NCBI RefSeq assembly: GCF_023278365.1
Contig: NZ_CP075338.1
Location: 2,728,001-2,792,000 of the forward strand
From: Epilithonimonas zeae
Lineage (GTDB): Bacteria; Bacteroidota; Bacteroidia; Flavobacteriales; Weeksellaceae
Direction of reading: 5' to 3'
DNA length: 64,000 nucleotides
In this document: piece after piece, positions 35,592-44,772 of the stretch
Numbering within the stretch: position 1 is the first letter of the stretch
Layout of the letters: every line of letters begins with the position of its first letter
Position numbers and translations under genes: made by a program
The notes under the pieces: generated by a model
The model's database searches: none
What the model was told of the DNA's origin: nothing
What the model saw: only the letters and a program-made list of their open reading frames with translations

Positions 35592-37331
35592 TCAGATATT
35601 TCTTAAAAAATCATCCAGATTGTCATCTTTTTTCAGCATCAGTTTTTTCTTTAAGCGGTAACGCGCATTTTTGACGGTTTCTGTTGACACATTCAGGATT
35701 ACAGCGACTTGCTTCATAGACATCCCCATTTTGAAATAGGCACACATCCTGAGATTATTTTCGGTAAGGTCTTTACAAATAGATTTTAATTTGCTGAAAA
35801 ACTGGGGATGAACCTCATTAAAATGATGAATGAATTTGTGACTTTCCACTTCGGTATTCAGATTTTTTCTTACGATATCAATCACGTTCTCAGAGAAATG
35901 TTCAGTGTCATTTTCATTGTGCTCATTAGACTTCCCGGCTTTCTCCAAAATCTCCTGAAGCACATTGTTTTTATTAGATAAAATCAGCGAGTAAGACGTG
36001 ACTTCCCGAACTTTAGCATCCAAAACCTCCTTATGCTTTTCCTCTCTAATTTGTTGTATGGATTTCTCATAAGCCAACTGCTTGCGAAGTGCTTCTTTTT
36101 CAGATTCTTTGACAAAAGCTTGTTGCTTTTTCTTCTGATAAAAAATAACTGATAAAGCGATTCCTAAAAGAATAATAAAAATTGAAGAAATAAGCGTAAT
36201 GGTCAATTTTCGTTTTTCCAACATTGTCTTCTGTTTAGAAATCATCAGCTCTTTCTCAGCAGAAGCCATAAATGCCTCTACATAAGCTTGATAAGAATCT
36301 ATGGTTTTGGAACTGCTTAAGATTTTCTCCTTTTGATTATTATATTTTTTGAGATAAGTAAATGCTTTTTCAGAAGAACCCTCTTTATCATATATTGTGT
36401 ATTTTACGTTATAAACGAGTGAAAGCTGTTCTGCATTTCCAATTTCCTGAGACAGTTCTTCCGCTTTTTCGATATAAGATTCAGCCTCTTTGAAATTTCC
36501 GATTCCCAAGGAATAAACACTTTCATTAATGAGCAAAGAGGTCATAAAGGATTTATTCTCAATTTGATTTCCGATTTTCATCGCTTTTTCATAGTAGGAA
36601 TGCGCCAATTCTGGTTTGTTTTCCAGCATATAGCAACCGCCAATATTGAGATATAAAACGGCAGAAACACCCAGATCATTTAATTTTTCGACCGTAGGAA
36701 TCAGCTTTACCATGCCATTGATAGCTTTTTCAATTCCGGTTTTTGTAAAAGCCTGAGCGCAATACATATTGACCTGGGCTTTCATATATTCAGCTTTTGG
36801 AATCTTCGGCGAAAGTGACTGTTTATAAAATCTTTCAGAGATATCAAAATTTCTGGTTCTGAAACAAATAACGCCTAACAGAAGCTCAACACGAGATTCA
36901 AACAAAGTATTACCAAGTTCTTTATACCGAACCAATGCTTTTAAGGAATTGGTGAAGCTGTCCGTATAATTTCCAATGATGACATCATTATAAGCTAATG
37001 AATGTAACAGAAGTGCATTTTCAAATGGATATTTCTTTTCGTTAAAAAATTTCAGTTTGGAACGAATGACTGTATTGACCTTCGGGTCGGAAACGCCTTG
37101 TGCATAATTTACAAATGATTTCCAGTAAAGATATTGGGGAACTAATTCAGGATGATTTGCGGAAATCTTTTCTAATTCTTTTAGAAGATTTTGGGTCTCC
37201 AAATCTCGGACAAAGGCATTTTTACTGACCCTATTATAGATTGTTTCAAATCTTTGACTATCTGTGGCTCCAAAACAATGAGCAGTAAAAAATAAAAAGA
37301 AAAATGTAATGGATAAAAACCGCAAACGCAT
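35592..37331 (-). CDS. TPR / transmembrane / LuxR-type HTH regulator, 579 aa
   Basis: One-component membrane regulator. Order: signal-type start (MRLRFLSITFFFLFFTAHCFG), about 300 residues of TPR-like repeats in the periplasm (e.g. AVLYLNIGGCYMLENKPELA; NESVYSLGIGNFKEAESYIE), a membrane helix at 376-398 (LTITLISSIFIILLGIALSVIF), a cytoplasmic coiled coil (400-470), and a C-terminal helix-turn-helix (about 520-565: LTENNLRMCAYFKMGMSMKQ, then VAVILNVSTETVKNARYRLK) of the LuxR/NarL type. This architecture is common in Bacteroidetes. It is divergent from the cargo gene at 37552, whose promoter has two direct repeats that could be its site. No phospho-acceptor domain, so it probably responds to ligand or protein contact. 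Target gene is inferred. Confidence 0.85.
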   Translation of the reverse strand: MRLRFLSITFFFLFFTAHCFGATDSQRFETIYNRVSKNAFVRDLETQNLLKELEKISANHPELVPQYLYWKSFVNYAQGVSDPKVNTVIRSKLKFFNEKKYPFENALLLHSLAYNDVIIGNYTDSFTNSLKALVRYKELGNTLFESRVELLLGVICFRTRNFDISERFYKQSLSPKIPKAEYMKAQVNMYCAQAFTKTGIEKAINGMVKLIPTVEKLNDLGVSAVLYLNIGGCYMLENKPELAHSYYEKAMKIGNQIENKSFMTSLLINESVYSLGIGNFKEAESYIEKAEELSQEIGNAEQLSLVYNVKYTIYDKEGSSEKAFTYLKKYNNQKEKILSSSKTIDSYQAYVEAFMASAEKELMISKQKTMLEKRKLTITLISSIFIILLGIALSVIFYQKKKQQAFVKESEKEALRKQLAYEKSIQQIREEKHKEVLDAKVREVTSYSLILSNKNNVLQEILEKAGKSNEHNENDTEHFSENVIDIVRKNLNTEVESHKFIHHFNEVHPQFFSKLKSICKDLTENNLRMCAYFKMGMSMKQVAVILNVSTETVKNARYRLKKKLMLKKDDNLDDFLRNI

Positions 37332-37343
37332 AGTAAATTAAAT

Positions 37344-37359
37344 TTAGAATAAATTCTAA
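37344..37359 (-). promoter_or_regulatory. Palindrome upstream of the TPR/HTH regulator gene
   Basis: TTAGAAT (37344-37350) and ATTCTAA (37353-37359), 2-bp spacer, lying 13 bp before the regulator's start codon at 37331. Could be an autoregulatory or iron/other repressor site. Confidence 0.4.
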
Positions 37360-37466
37360 TCCGAATTTATGAAAATTCATCAACAAGATGATAGGATTTC
37401 ATAACTATTTAGAAATCAAAGATATTAAATATTACGCTCAACATTTTACAATTAATAATAACACGA

Positions 37467-37485
37467 TGCACACCCTTTGCACACC
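37467..37485 (+). promoter_or_regulatory. Two 8-bp direct repeats 11 bp apart
   Basis: TGCACACC at 37467-37474 and again at 37478-37485: start-to-start spacing 11 bp, about one turn of DNA. They lie 8 bp upstream of the -33 TTG (37494) of the cargo gene promoter, in otherwise AT-rich sequence. This is where an activator would bind, and the nearest candidate is the divergent HTH regulator. Confidence 0.5.
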
Positions 37486-37493
37486 GCCATTAT

Positions 37494-37524
37494 TTGTTAA
37501 AAATCAGATTCGATTCTACTTTTG
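37494..37524 (+). promoter_or_regulatory. Promoter of the GLUG-repeat cargo gene
   Basis: TTG at 37494-37496, 20-bp spacer, TACTTTTG at 37517-37524: fits TTG-N19-21-TAnnTTTG. The ATG at 37552 is 27 bp further on. Confidence 0.7.
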
Positions 37525-37551
37525 TTCTATACTTTTTTAACTAACAATTTT

Positions 37552-39663
37552 ATGTACAAAATTAAATCTATTTTTTCCATCATTGTACTTTTGTTGATGT
37601 TCGTCGGCGCAAAAGCACAATTCTCCGGAACAGGAAATGGTACCGAAGCCAATCCTTATTTGATTACAAATGCCGTTCAACTTGACGAAATGAGAAATTA
37701 CATTGGCTCTGCAAACAGCGATAAACATTTTTCTATAATTAATGACATCGATCTAGCAGTATTAATTGCAACTCAATATCCGAATGAAGGCTGGAAACCT
37801 ATCGGATATGGAAGCGAAGAAGGTGAGAGTGCTTTTTATGGTTCATTAGAAGGCAATGGTTTTAAAATCAAAAATCTCTGGATTTCCAGGCAGGAAAGTA
37901 ACTACATTGGACTTTTCAGTAATACAACGGATGCTGTTATTAATAATCTCAATATCCAGCTCGCAGCCAATGGGATTGCCGGACAAGATTACGTTGGTAT
38001 TCTTGCAGGATCTACAAACGGCGGGACCATTAATAATGTAAAAGTAACCGGAATAGTAACCGCATATAACTATGTTGGCGGATTGATCGGGGAAAGCTCA
38101 TCGCTAGTAAGCGACTGTCAGTCTTCCGGCGAAGTCAATACAGAAGGAGATAACATAGGTGGATTGATTGGAAAAACATCGGCCGAAGTTTCAGGTTCTA
38201 GTTCTTCCAGTAATGTTAAAAATACAGGCGGTTCTTTTACAGGAAACTTTATGGGCGGATTAATTGGTGTTAATCAAGCACCAGTTAATAACTCTAACGC
38301 TTCAGGAAATGTAACGGGAATCAGTACGCTTGGTGGATTGGTAGGAGATTCTTATGCACTTATCAGCAATTCTTATGCAACAGGCAATATTACCGGCAGG
38401 ATGTGGGTTGGCGGTTTAGTTGGAACTTCTGATTCTGTTTCTAATTCCTATGCGACAGGCGTTGTATATGCAGATCAAAAAATCGGTGGCGGATTAGTTG
38501 GGCAATCTTATGGAACTATTACAGGAAGTCATGCGAGTGGATTTGTAAGTGGTAGTCAATCGCTTGGTGGATTAGTTGGGATTATGGGAGGTAATGTTTC
38601 TTTTAGTTATGCGACAGGCGATGTAACCCAAATTGTATCCGAAACCGTTCCGGAGGGTGGTTTTCTTGATATTGGTGGATTAGCTGGTTATAGTTTTTCA
38701 CCATCTATTATTGATAATTGTTTTGCTTCCGGAGACGTAAAAGTCACGGATAACAATGCAATGTATGTTGGAGGATTGGTAGGTCTTAGTACTGGAATTT
38801 CCAATAGTTATGCTTATGGAACAGTTACTGGTGGATATTCGTTGGTAGGTGGATTAGCTGGTAGTACTTGGGAACCTATCGTGAATTCTGCCGCTCTTAA
38901 CCCTTGGATTAAATCATCACCAACAGGAAATCTCAATAAAATCCACAGACTGGTTGGTGATATAGAGTTTGAAACAGAAGTAATCAACAGTTATGCGCTT
39001 GATAATATGCTGGTTAACGGTACAATTGTTACCGATGGCACCAGTGATTTTTGGTCTGGAGAAAATAAATCTATTGAAGAATTCCAAAAACAGTTAACAT
39101 ATGGAAACGGATTGAATTGGGATTTTGAGAGCGTTTGGAAAATACGCGAAAATCACGGATATCCTTATCTGCAATCAAGCGAGTATCTTACAAGTATCAT
39201 ATCTTCTGATATCAATAATAAAACTTGGGGAACTATTTCGCCAATGGGAATTGTAGCTATGAAAGATGGTTCATCCAAAACTTTCGAATTTACTTCTACT
39301 GATGGATATGAGATTGAATCCGTTTTGGTAGATAATGAGAATATTGGAAAACCAGATACTTACACGTTTTCAAATGTGACAGATAATCACACACTAATGG
39401 TAATTTTCAAATTGAAATCTCTTGGCACAAATGAAGCAAAAAACAAAAACATTACTGTTTATCCGAATCCAACCGCAGATTATATTTACGTTTCAGGAAA
39501 CAAAAAGATTGCATCTCTGGAACTTTATAACAGCAATGGACAAAAAGTTTTGAAAGCTAACGAAAGCAAAATGGATTTAGCTCACTTAACAGCTGGAGTT
39601 TATATTTTAAAAATTATTACTGAAAATGGTGAGGTTTCCAGCAGCAAAATCATAAAAAAATAA
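37552..39663 (+). CDS. GLUG-repeat protein with type IX secretion sorting domain, 703 aa
   Basis: Secreted or surface protein. The start at 37552 gives the signal peptide MYKIKSIFSIIVLLLMFVGAKAQ; the earlier in-frame Met would fall in the promoter's -7 element. After an N-terminal GTEANPYLITNAVQLDEMRN domain comes a run of about 11 GLUG-type repeats with cores such as VGGLIGE, IGGLIGK, LGGLVGD and SNSYATG, a beta-solenoid likely used for adhesion. The C-terminal 80 residues are a type A sorting domain (NITVYPNPTADYIYVSGNKK, then GVYILKIITENGE), recognised by the type IX machinery. Divergent from an HTH regulator; probably controlled by it. Ligand unknown. Confidence 0.92.
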   Translation: MYKIKSIFSIIVLLLMFVGAKAQFSGTGNGTEANPYLITNAVQLDEMRNYIGSANSDKHFSIINDIDLAVLIATQYPNEGWKPIGYGSEEGESAFYGSLEGNGFKIKNLWISRQESNYIGLFSNTTDAVINNLNIQLAANGIAGQDYVGILAGSTNGGTINNVKVTGIVTAYNYVGGLIGESSSLVSDCQSSGEVNTEGDNIGGLIGKTSAEVSGSSSSSNVKNTGGSFTGNFMGGLIGVNQAPVNNSNASGNVTGISTLGGLVGDSYALISNSYATGNITGRMWVGGLVGTSDSVSNSYATGVVYADQKIGGGLVGQSYGTITGSHASGFVSGSQSLGGLVGIMGGNVSFSYATGDVTQIVSETVPEGGFLDIGGLAGYSFSPSIIDNCFASGDVKVTDNNAMYVGGLVGLSTGISNSYAYGTVTGGYSLVGGLAGSTWEPIVNSAALNPWIKSSPTGNLNKIHRLVGDIEFETEVINSYALDNMLVNGTIVTDGTSDFWSGENKSIEEFQKQLTYGNGLNWDFESVWKIRENHGYPYLQSSEYLTSIISSDINNKTWGTISPMGIVAMKDGSSKTFEFTSTDGYEIESVLVDNENIGKPDTYTFSNVTDNHTLMVIFKLKSLGTNEAKNKNITVYPNPTADYIYVSGNKKIASLELYNSNGQKVLKANESKMDLAHLTAGVYILKIITENGEVSSSKIIKK

Positions 39664-39685
39664 ACTACATTTAATCACGTAAAGC

Positions 39686-39716
39686 AAAAAACCATCAGAA
39701 TTTCTGATGGTTTTTT
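39686..39716 (+). terminator. Terminator after cargo gene
   Basis: AAAAACCATCAGAA and TTCTGATGGTTTTT arms around a minimal loop, followed by a T run; lies between converging genes and may serve both. Confidence 0.85.
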
Positions 39717-39734
39717 ATTTAGATAAATTTAATG

Positions 39735-40331
39735 TTATTTGTTATAAAGCTCTTCAACCTTATCCCAGTTAATCACATCAAAAAACGCAGACACATAATC
39801 AGGTCTTCTGTTTTGATAATTCAGGTAATAAGCGTGCTCCCAAACATCCAATCCAAGAATCGGGGTGCCTTTTACGTCAGCAACAGGCATTAGTGGGTTA
39901 TCCTGGTTCGGACTTGAAGAAACAACCACAGAACCGTCAGCGTTTTTCACTAACCAAGCCCAACCAGAACCGAATCTAGTCTTAGCCGCATTAGAAAAAT
40001 CTTCTTTGAATTTCTCAAAACCACCGATTTTTTCGATTTCTGCCTTTACGTTTCCAACTGGCTCTTTGCTTCCGCCTGGAGTCAGGATTTCCCAGAAAAG
40101 TGTGTGATTAAAATGTCCACCGCCGTTGTTTCTCACAGCCGGTTTATCTGTACCTGTTTTTTGGATGTCTTCAAGAGATTTTCCTTCAAGGTCTGTTCCT
40201 GCAATTGCATTATTAAGATTATCCACATAAGCCTGGTGATGCTTCGTGTGGTGGATTTCCATTGTTTTCGCATCAATCGTTGGTTCCAACGCATCGTACG
40301 AATAAGCAAATTTTGGTAATTCGAATGCCAT
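39735..40331 (-). CDS. sodA: Superoxide dismutase (Mn or cambialistic)
   Basis: Converts superoxide to oxygen and peroxide, cytoplasmic. 198 residues. Metal ligands: HH in [23 protein letters not shown], and DVWEHAYYL with Asp and His. The pattern [14 protein letters not shown] and PNQDNPLMP, with a Gln in the latter stretch, favours manganese or cambialistic use; iron enzymes usually have NAAQ..NH and Ala/Gly near the second site. Metal use is inferred. It is alone, with its own promoter upstream and a shared terminator downstream. Confidence 0.95.
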   Translation of the reverse strand: MAFELPKFAYSYDALEPTIDAKTMEIHHTKHHQAYVDNLNNAIAGTDLEGKSLEDIQKTGTDKPAVRNNGGGHFNHTLFWEILTPGGSKEPVGNVKAEIEKIGGFEKFKEDFSNAAKTRFGSGWAWLVKNADGSVVVSSSPNQDNPLMPVADVKGTPILGLDVWEHAYYLNYQNRRPDYVSAFFDVINWDKVEELYNK

Positions 40332-40369
40332 AGTTTCGTATTTATTTTGTTATTAATAAATGAATTGGT

Positions 40370-40401
40370 CAAAAATACTCAATAATTATTCCTTAATCCA
40401 A
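40370..40401 (-). promoter_or_regulatory. sodA promoter
   Basis: On the minus strand TTG (plus 40399-40401), 21-bp spacer, TATTTTTG (plus 40370-40377), 38 bp from the sodA start codon at 40331. A good match to the phylum consensus. Confidence 0.6.
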
Positions 40402-40456
40402 TAATCACAGTCATTTTATAAATATTTAACATCGAAATTTTTAATAAATTTTGTCG

Positions 40457-40464
40457 TAACTTTG
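40457..40464 (+). promoter_or_regulatory. -7 element upstream of sufS
   Basis: TAACTTTG matches TAnnTTTG on the plus strand, 245 bp before the sufS ATG. If used, the sufS leader would contain two repeat elements. No -33 TTG seen at the right distance. Confidence 0.35.
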
Positions 40465-40505
40465 AACCATTCTAAATAATTGTAACTAAATCTATAATTA
40501 TTTGC

Positions 40506-40609
40506 GCAGCTTTATCCGCCTTCCGCTCCCAATCTTTTTTGCAGGAGAATTTCAGTATCAATAGAAATTGACTACAAGCAAAAAAGGATTTCCGCTCAAG
40601 TCGGGCTGC
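40506..40609 (+). repeat. Dispersed 104-bp repeat element, copy B
   Basis: Begins GCAGCTTTATCCG, then CTTCCGCTCCCAATC and a TTTTTTGC stretch; ends AAAAAAGGATTTCCGCTC and TCGGGCTGC. The ends match copy A at 27629-27712 in the opposite orientation; the middle differs and is about 20 bp longer here. Lies in the 378-bp gap between sodA and sufS. The ends are short inverted repeats (GCAGC...GCTGC). Confidence 0.75.
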
Positions 40610-40622
40610 AACAATTCGACCT

Positions 40623-40685
40623 CAAAAATTCCCCTCCTATGGAGGGGGTGGCAAAAATTAGGAGAATTTTTGACGGGGTGGTTTA
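40623..40685 (+). repeat. Double-hairpin repeat element upstream of sufS
   Basis: Two hairpins in tandem: CCCCTCC (40631-40637), TAT, GGAGGGG (40641-40647), and AAAAATT (40653-40659), AGGAG, AATTTTT (40665-40671), then GACGGGGTGGTTT. The C-rich first stem is striking in AT-rich DNA. It follows directly on the previous element and ends 25 bp before the sufS ATG, so it would lie in the mRNA leader. I recall similar elements scattered in related genomes; that memory is not checked here. Confidence 0.6.
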
Positions 40686-40709
40686 AAATAATAAAATTAA
40701 AATTCTACA

Positions 40710-41930
40710 ATGCTCGACATCAATCATATCAGATCACAATTCCCAATCCTGAATCAGCAAGTCAACGGAAAACCATTGGTTTATCTGGACAACGCTGCGA
40801 CGTCTCAAAAACCGATTTCAGTTTTGAAAACTTGGGAACAATACTACGAAACCATCAATGCGAATGTCCATCGTGGGATTCACACATTGAGCCAGTTGGC
40901 GACGGAAGAGATGGAACTTTCCAGAAAGAAAATCCAGAGATTCATCAACGCCAAACACGATTACGAAGTGATTTTTACCAAAGGAACAACCGAAGGAATC
41001 AATCTGGTGGCTTATGCTTTGACGAATCAAATCAAAAAAGATGACGAGATTATTATTTCTTATTTGGAACACCATTCCAACATCGTTCCGTGGCAGATGC
41101 TTTGCGAAAGAACCGGCGCAAAACTCCGCGTCATCCCAATGGACGAAAACGGAATCCTTCAAATCGATGTTTTGGATTCTTGGTTGAACGAAAAAACAAA
41201 AATTGTTTCTGTAAATCAGGTTTCTAACGCTTTAGGGATCATCAATCCAATCGAGCAAATTATTGAAAAAACAAGAAAACTTTCGAATGCTTACGTTTTA
41301 ATTGACGGTGCTCAATCTGCACCGCATTTCAAAATCGATGTTCAGAATTTGGATTGTGATTTCTTCGTTTTCTCGGGACACAAGATGTATGCACCAATGG
41401 GAACCGGAATCCTTTACGGTAAAGAATCTGTGTTGGAAAATCTTCATCCGTTTCACGGCGGTGGAGAAATGATTGCAGTTTGCAGTTTTGAAAAAACAAC
41501 TTACGCAGGTTTACCTTTCAAATTTGAAGCTGGAACTCCGAATGTTGGCGGAAATATTGCTCTTGGTTCTGCTGTTGATTTCATCAATCAAATTGGTCAC
41601 GATAATCTTCAAATCCACGAAAACGAACTCCTGACTTACGCTCAGAAAAAACTTCTTGAATTAGACGGAATCAAAATCTATGGCGAAAAGGCCAATAGAA
41701 CAGGTGTGGTTTCTTTCAATTTGGAAGGCGTCGGAATCGCATCTGACACGGGAATGATTCTCGACAAAATGGGAATTGCCGTGAGAACCGGTCATCATTG
41801 TACACAACCAATAATGGATTTCTTCAATATCGCCGGAACAGTCCGTGCAAGTTTTGCGGTTTACAATACTTTGGAAGAAATTGATATTCTGGTTGAAGGT
41901 GTGAAGAAAGCACAGAGAATGTTGGTTTAA
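40710..41930 (+). CDS. sufS: Cysteine desulfurase SufS
   Basis: PLP enzyme that takes sulfur from cysteine for iron-sulfur cluster assembly. 406 residues, group II: the active-site Cys lies in RTGHHCTQPIMDFF close to residue 360, and the PLP Lys in FFVFSGHKMYAPMG. Other motifs: YLDNAATSQKP, RGIHTLSQLAT and FEAGTPNVGG. The sufB/C/D genes do not follow (lon does, after a repeat cluster), so the suf genes may have a separate location or this copy is displaced from them. The start is standard. Confidence 0.95.
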   Translation: MLDINHIRSQFPILNQQVNGKPLVYLDNAATSQKPISVLKTWEQYYETINANVHRGIHTLSQLATEEMELSRKKIQRFINAKHDYEVIFTKGTTEGINLVAYALTNQIKKDDEIIISYLEHHSNIVPWQMLCERTGAKLRVIPMDENGILQIDVLDSWLNEKTKIVSVNQVSNALGIINPIEQIIEKTRKLSNAYVLIDGAQSAPHFKIDVQNLDCDFFVFSGHKMYAPMGTGILYGKESVLENLHPFHGGGEMIAVCSFEKTTYAGLPFKFEAGTPNVGGNIALGSAVDFINQIGHDNLQIHENELLTYAQKKLLELDGIKIYGEKANRTGVVSFNLEGVGIASDTGMILDKMGIAVRTGHHCTQPIMDFFNIAGTVRASFAVYNTLEEIDILVEGVKKAQRMLV

Positions 41931-41945
41931 TTAATACCAATCATA

Positions 41946-42010
41946 TTTCACGCAGATTATAAAATAATTCTGCAGATAATGAAAATCAGTTTAATCTGCT
42001 GAATCAACGA
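41946..42010. repeat. Degenerate GCAGAT repeat cluster
   Basis: Three related units with CGCAGATTA (41951-41959), TGCAGATAA (41971-41979) and inverted AATCTGCT (41993-42000), then AATCAACGAGAAA. Resembles a worn dispersed repeat with inverted units between sufS and lon. No coding potential. Confidence 0.4.
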
Positions 42011-42028
42011 GAAAAAAATAACACTTAC

Positions 42029-42065
42029 AACCCTTTCAGAGTTTAAAACTCTGAAAGGGTTTTTT
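42029..42065. terminator. 33-bp palindrome, terminator-like, after sufS
   Basis: Arms of 16 bp, AACCCTTTCAGAGTTT and its perfect complement, around a single central base (42029-42061), then a T run. It can act as a terminator for sufS. Its near-perfect symmetry also suggests a dispersed palindromic repeat. Confidence 0.7.
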
Positions 42066-42098
42066 GATAAAACTGACAAATTGTATTGTTTTTCCTTC

Positions 42099-42114
42099 TG
42101 GCATATCTCTTGCG
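42099..42114 (+). promoter_or_regulatory. Sigma-54-like -24/-12 motif upstream of lon
   Basis: TGGCATATCTCTTGCG: aligned with TGGCAYRN4TTGCW, 14 of the defined positions fit, with the -24 GG and -12 GC at the correct spacing. Transcription would start near 42125, about 90 nt before the lon ATG at 42216. No TAnnTTTG element of quality is seen nearby. Use by sigma-54 is inferred. Confidence 0.5.
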
Positions 42115-42215
42115 AAATTATAATCTAACATAGAACCAGATTGATTTTCTAAGAAATATAGAGAATCAATCTTTATATCAATTAAGATTAATGACAATAT
42201 GTCATCTACTATACT

Positions 42216-44618
42216 ATGACAGAATTTGAAAATATCAATTTTGAAGAGATTCTTGATGAAGGTCTCGGAATAATTGCTGAAGAAATTAATTTCTCTGACT
42301 TCGATAACAAGGAAAGTGATGAATCTCAAACGATTTTCCCTATTCTTCCTGTAAGAAATATGGTAATGTTCCCCAAAGTGGTAACGCCAATTACGGCTGG
42401 GAGAGAAAAATCCAAAAAATTGCTGGAAGATGCTCAAAAGGAAAATAAGTACATTGGAATCATCAGTCAGAAAAATCCAAATGAGGAAAATCCTACTGAA
42501 AAAGATTTGTACGCAATTGGAACTTTGGCTAAGATTATCAAAATCATCAAACTTCCGGAAGGTAATATCACAGCGATAACAAGAGGTGTTCAGAGATTCA
42601 AGGTGAAAAAATTTGTTTCTCGGGAGCCATATTTTTTGGCAGAAATTACAAAGCAAAAAGATACGCAGCCAAAAGATAAAGAAGAATTCACCGCTTTGAT
42701 GGACAACATCAAAGACTTAGCTGAGAAAATCATCAACATCGACCCCAATATTCCGAACGCAGCTCAGTTTGCACTTAAGAATATTGATGGACAGGAAGAT
42801 TTATTGAACTTCATCTCTGCAAACGGAAATTATCCTTCAGATAAAAAACAAAAATTGCTGGACGAGAAATCTTTGTTGGGACGTGCAAGAACTTTGTACG
42901 AACTGATGCACGAGGACTTCCGTCATTTGGAATTGAAAAATCAAATCCATCAAAAAACAAGCAAAGACCTTGACAAACAGCAACGCGAATATTTTCTAAA
43001 TCAACAGATTAGAACGATTCAGGATGAGTTGGGAGGCGGAGCAGAATCTGATGCCGACGAAATCAAGAAAAAAGCTTCCAAAATAAAGTGGAGTGCTGAT
43101 GTTGAGGCTCATTTCCAAAAGGAAATACAAAGATTACAAAGACAGCACCCGAATTCTCCGGACTTCAATGTTCAGAGAAATTACTTGGATTTCTTTACAG
43201 ATTTGCCTTGGGAACACTATTCCAAAGACCATTTTGATCTTAACAAAGCGGAAAAACTTCTGGATAAAGAACATTTTGGATTAGAAGATATCAAGAAAAG
43301 AATTTTGGAACATATCGCTGTTTTGAAATTGAAAAATGATATGAAATCTCCGATTCTTTGTTTGGTTGGTCCTCCGGGAGTTGGGAAAACTTCTTTGGGG
43401 AAATCTATTGCAGATGCACTTGGAAGAAAATATGTTCGTGTTTCGCTTGGTGGTTTGCACGACGAAAGCGAAATCCGTGGACATAGAAAAACCTATATTG
43501 GAGCGATGGCGGGAAGAATTCTTCAATCCATCAAAAAATCCGGAACATCCAATCCTGTAATTGTTTTGGATGAGATTGATAAAATCGGGCAAGGTGTTCA
43601 CGGCGACCCAAGTTCGGCTTTGTTGGAAGTTCTTGACCCTGAACAAAATAACAATTTCTACGATAACTTCTTAGAAATGGGTTATGACCTTTCAAAAGTA
43701 ATGTTCATCGCAACTGCTAATTCACTATCTACTATTCAGACTCCTTTGTTGGACAGAATGGAAGTTATCAGCATTGCCGGTTACACTTTGGAAGAGAAAA
43801 TTGAAATTGCTAAGCGCCATTTGATCAAAAAACAACTTCAGGAAAATGGTTTGGATGCTAAATCCTTAAAACTAGGAAATACTGAATTAAAACATATCAT
43901 AGAAGCTCATACGTCGGAAAGTGGGGTTAGAAGATTAGAGAAAAGAATTGCTGGGATTGCGCGTTGGGTAGCGCTTCAGATTGCAATGGAAAAAGATTTT
44001 GACCCGAAAATTTCTGTCGATAAAGTTGACGAAATATTGGGCGTTCCAAGACCAAAAACTTTATCCGAAATCACAGATGTTCCAGGTGTTGTCACAGGTT
44101 TGGCTTGGACAAGCGTTGGTGGCGACATTCTGTTCATAGAAAGTATTCTTTCTAAAGGAAAAGGAGGACTGACAATGACCGGAAATCTTGGAAATGTAAT
44201 GAAAGAATCGGCTACAATTGCATTGGAATTCATCAAAGCACATTACGAAGAATTGGGAATTTCGGAAGAAGATATTGAGAAGAAAAACATCCACGTTCAC
44301 GTTCCGGAAGGCGCGACACCAAAAGATGGTCCTTCTGCCGGAATTGCAATGTTAACATCAATGGTTTCAAGCTTTAAAAATAAAAAAGTTAAACCTCATC
44401 TGGCTATGACTGGCGAAATTACACTTCGTGGAAAAGTGTTGCCTGTTGGCGGAATCAAGGAAAAATTATTAGCTGCAACAAGAGCCGGAATCAAGGAGGT
44501 CATTCTTTGTGAGGCGAATAGAAAAGATGTGGAAGAAATTAAAAAAGATTACCTGAAACATCTGAAAGTCAATTATGTAAGAAACATGAGTGAAGTTATT
44601 GAAATCGCTTTGAAGTAA
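42216..44618 (+). CDS. lon: ATP-dependent protease Lon
   Basis: Cytoplasmic AAA+ serine protease that degrades misfolded and regulatory proteins. 800 residues: N-terminal LON substrate domain from about residue 40 ([18 protein letters not shown]), coiled region about 220-280, ATPase with Walker A GPPGVGKT at 385-392 and Walker [12 protein letters not shown], and the protease domain with catalytic Ser707 (PKDGPSAG) and Lys748 (VGGIKEK). Every catalytic element is present. An extra 35 residues at the N-terminus ([20 protein letters not shown]) are acidic. It ends at a strong terminator. A sigma-54-like motif upstream may drive it. Confidence 0.97.
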   Translation: MTEFENINFEEILDEGLGIIAEEINFSDFDNKESDESQTIFPILPVRNMVMFPKVVTPITAGREKSKKLLEDAQKENKYIGIISQKNPNEENPTEKDLYAIGTLAKIIKIIKLPEGNITAITRGVQRFKVKKFVSREPYFLAEITKQKDTQPKDKEEFTALMDNIKDLAEKIINIDPNIPNAAQFALKNIDGQEDLLNFISANGNYPSDKKQKLLDEKSLLGRARTLYELMHEDFRHLELKNQIHQKTSKDLDKQQREYFLNQQIRTIQDELGGGAESDADEIKKKASKIKWSADVEAHFQKEIQRLQRQHPNSPDFNVQRNYLDFFTDLPWEHYSKDHFDLNKAEKLLDKEHFGLEDIKKRILEHIAVLKLKNDMKSPILCLVGPPGVGKTSLGKSIADALGRKYVRVSLGGLHDESEIRGHRKTYIGAMAGRILQSIKKSGTSNPVIVLDEIDKIGQGVHGDPSSALLEVLDPEQNNNFYDNFLEMGYDLSKVMFIATANSLSTIQTPLLDRMEVISIAGYTLEEKIEIAKRHLIKKQLQENGLDAKSLKLGNTELKHIIEAHTSESGVRRLEKRIAGIARWVALQIAMEKDFDPKISVDKVDEILGVPRPKTLSEITDVPGVVTGLAWTSVGGDILFIESILSKGKGGLTMTGNLGNVMKESATIALEFIKAHYEELGISEEDIEKKNIHVHVPEGATPKDGPSAGIAMLTSMVSSFKNKKVKPHLAMTGEITLRGKVLPVGGIKEKLLAATRAGIKEVILCEANRKDVEEIKKDYLKHLKVNYVRNMSEVIEIALK

Positions 44619-44648
44619 GCATTTCCATAAATTCATTTTAAAAATATC

Positions 44649-44684
44649 ATCCGTTTGTGAAATTTCGCAAACGGATTTTTTTTT
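44649..44684 (+). terminator. Terminator after lon
   Basis: ATCCGTTTG (44649-44657) and CAAACGGAT (44668-44676) with a partly self-complementary loop and a run of eight or more T's. Confidence 0.9.
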
Positions 44685-44772
44685 AAGTTATTTATAAAAA
44701 AGTTGTCTCAAGGCAATTCTTGAATTGGGAAAAAGAATTAATTTAGAATTCAATTAAAAAACTATTCGTCTT

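Noticed and set aside
37522-37551. Upstream start for the GLUG-repeat protein
   Set aside because: It overlaps the -7 element at 37517-37524; the signal peptide begins at 37552.
40568-41044. 158-residue open frame overlapping sufS
   Set aside because: It runs through repeat elements and out of frame with sufS; no signature.
42036-42656. 206-residue open frame opposite the lon start
   Set aside because: It is the complement of lon and the palindrome, with no family resemblance.
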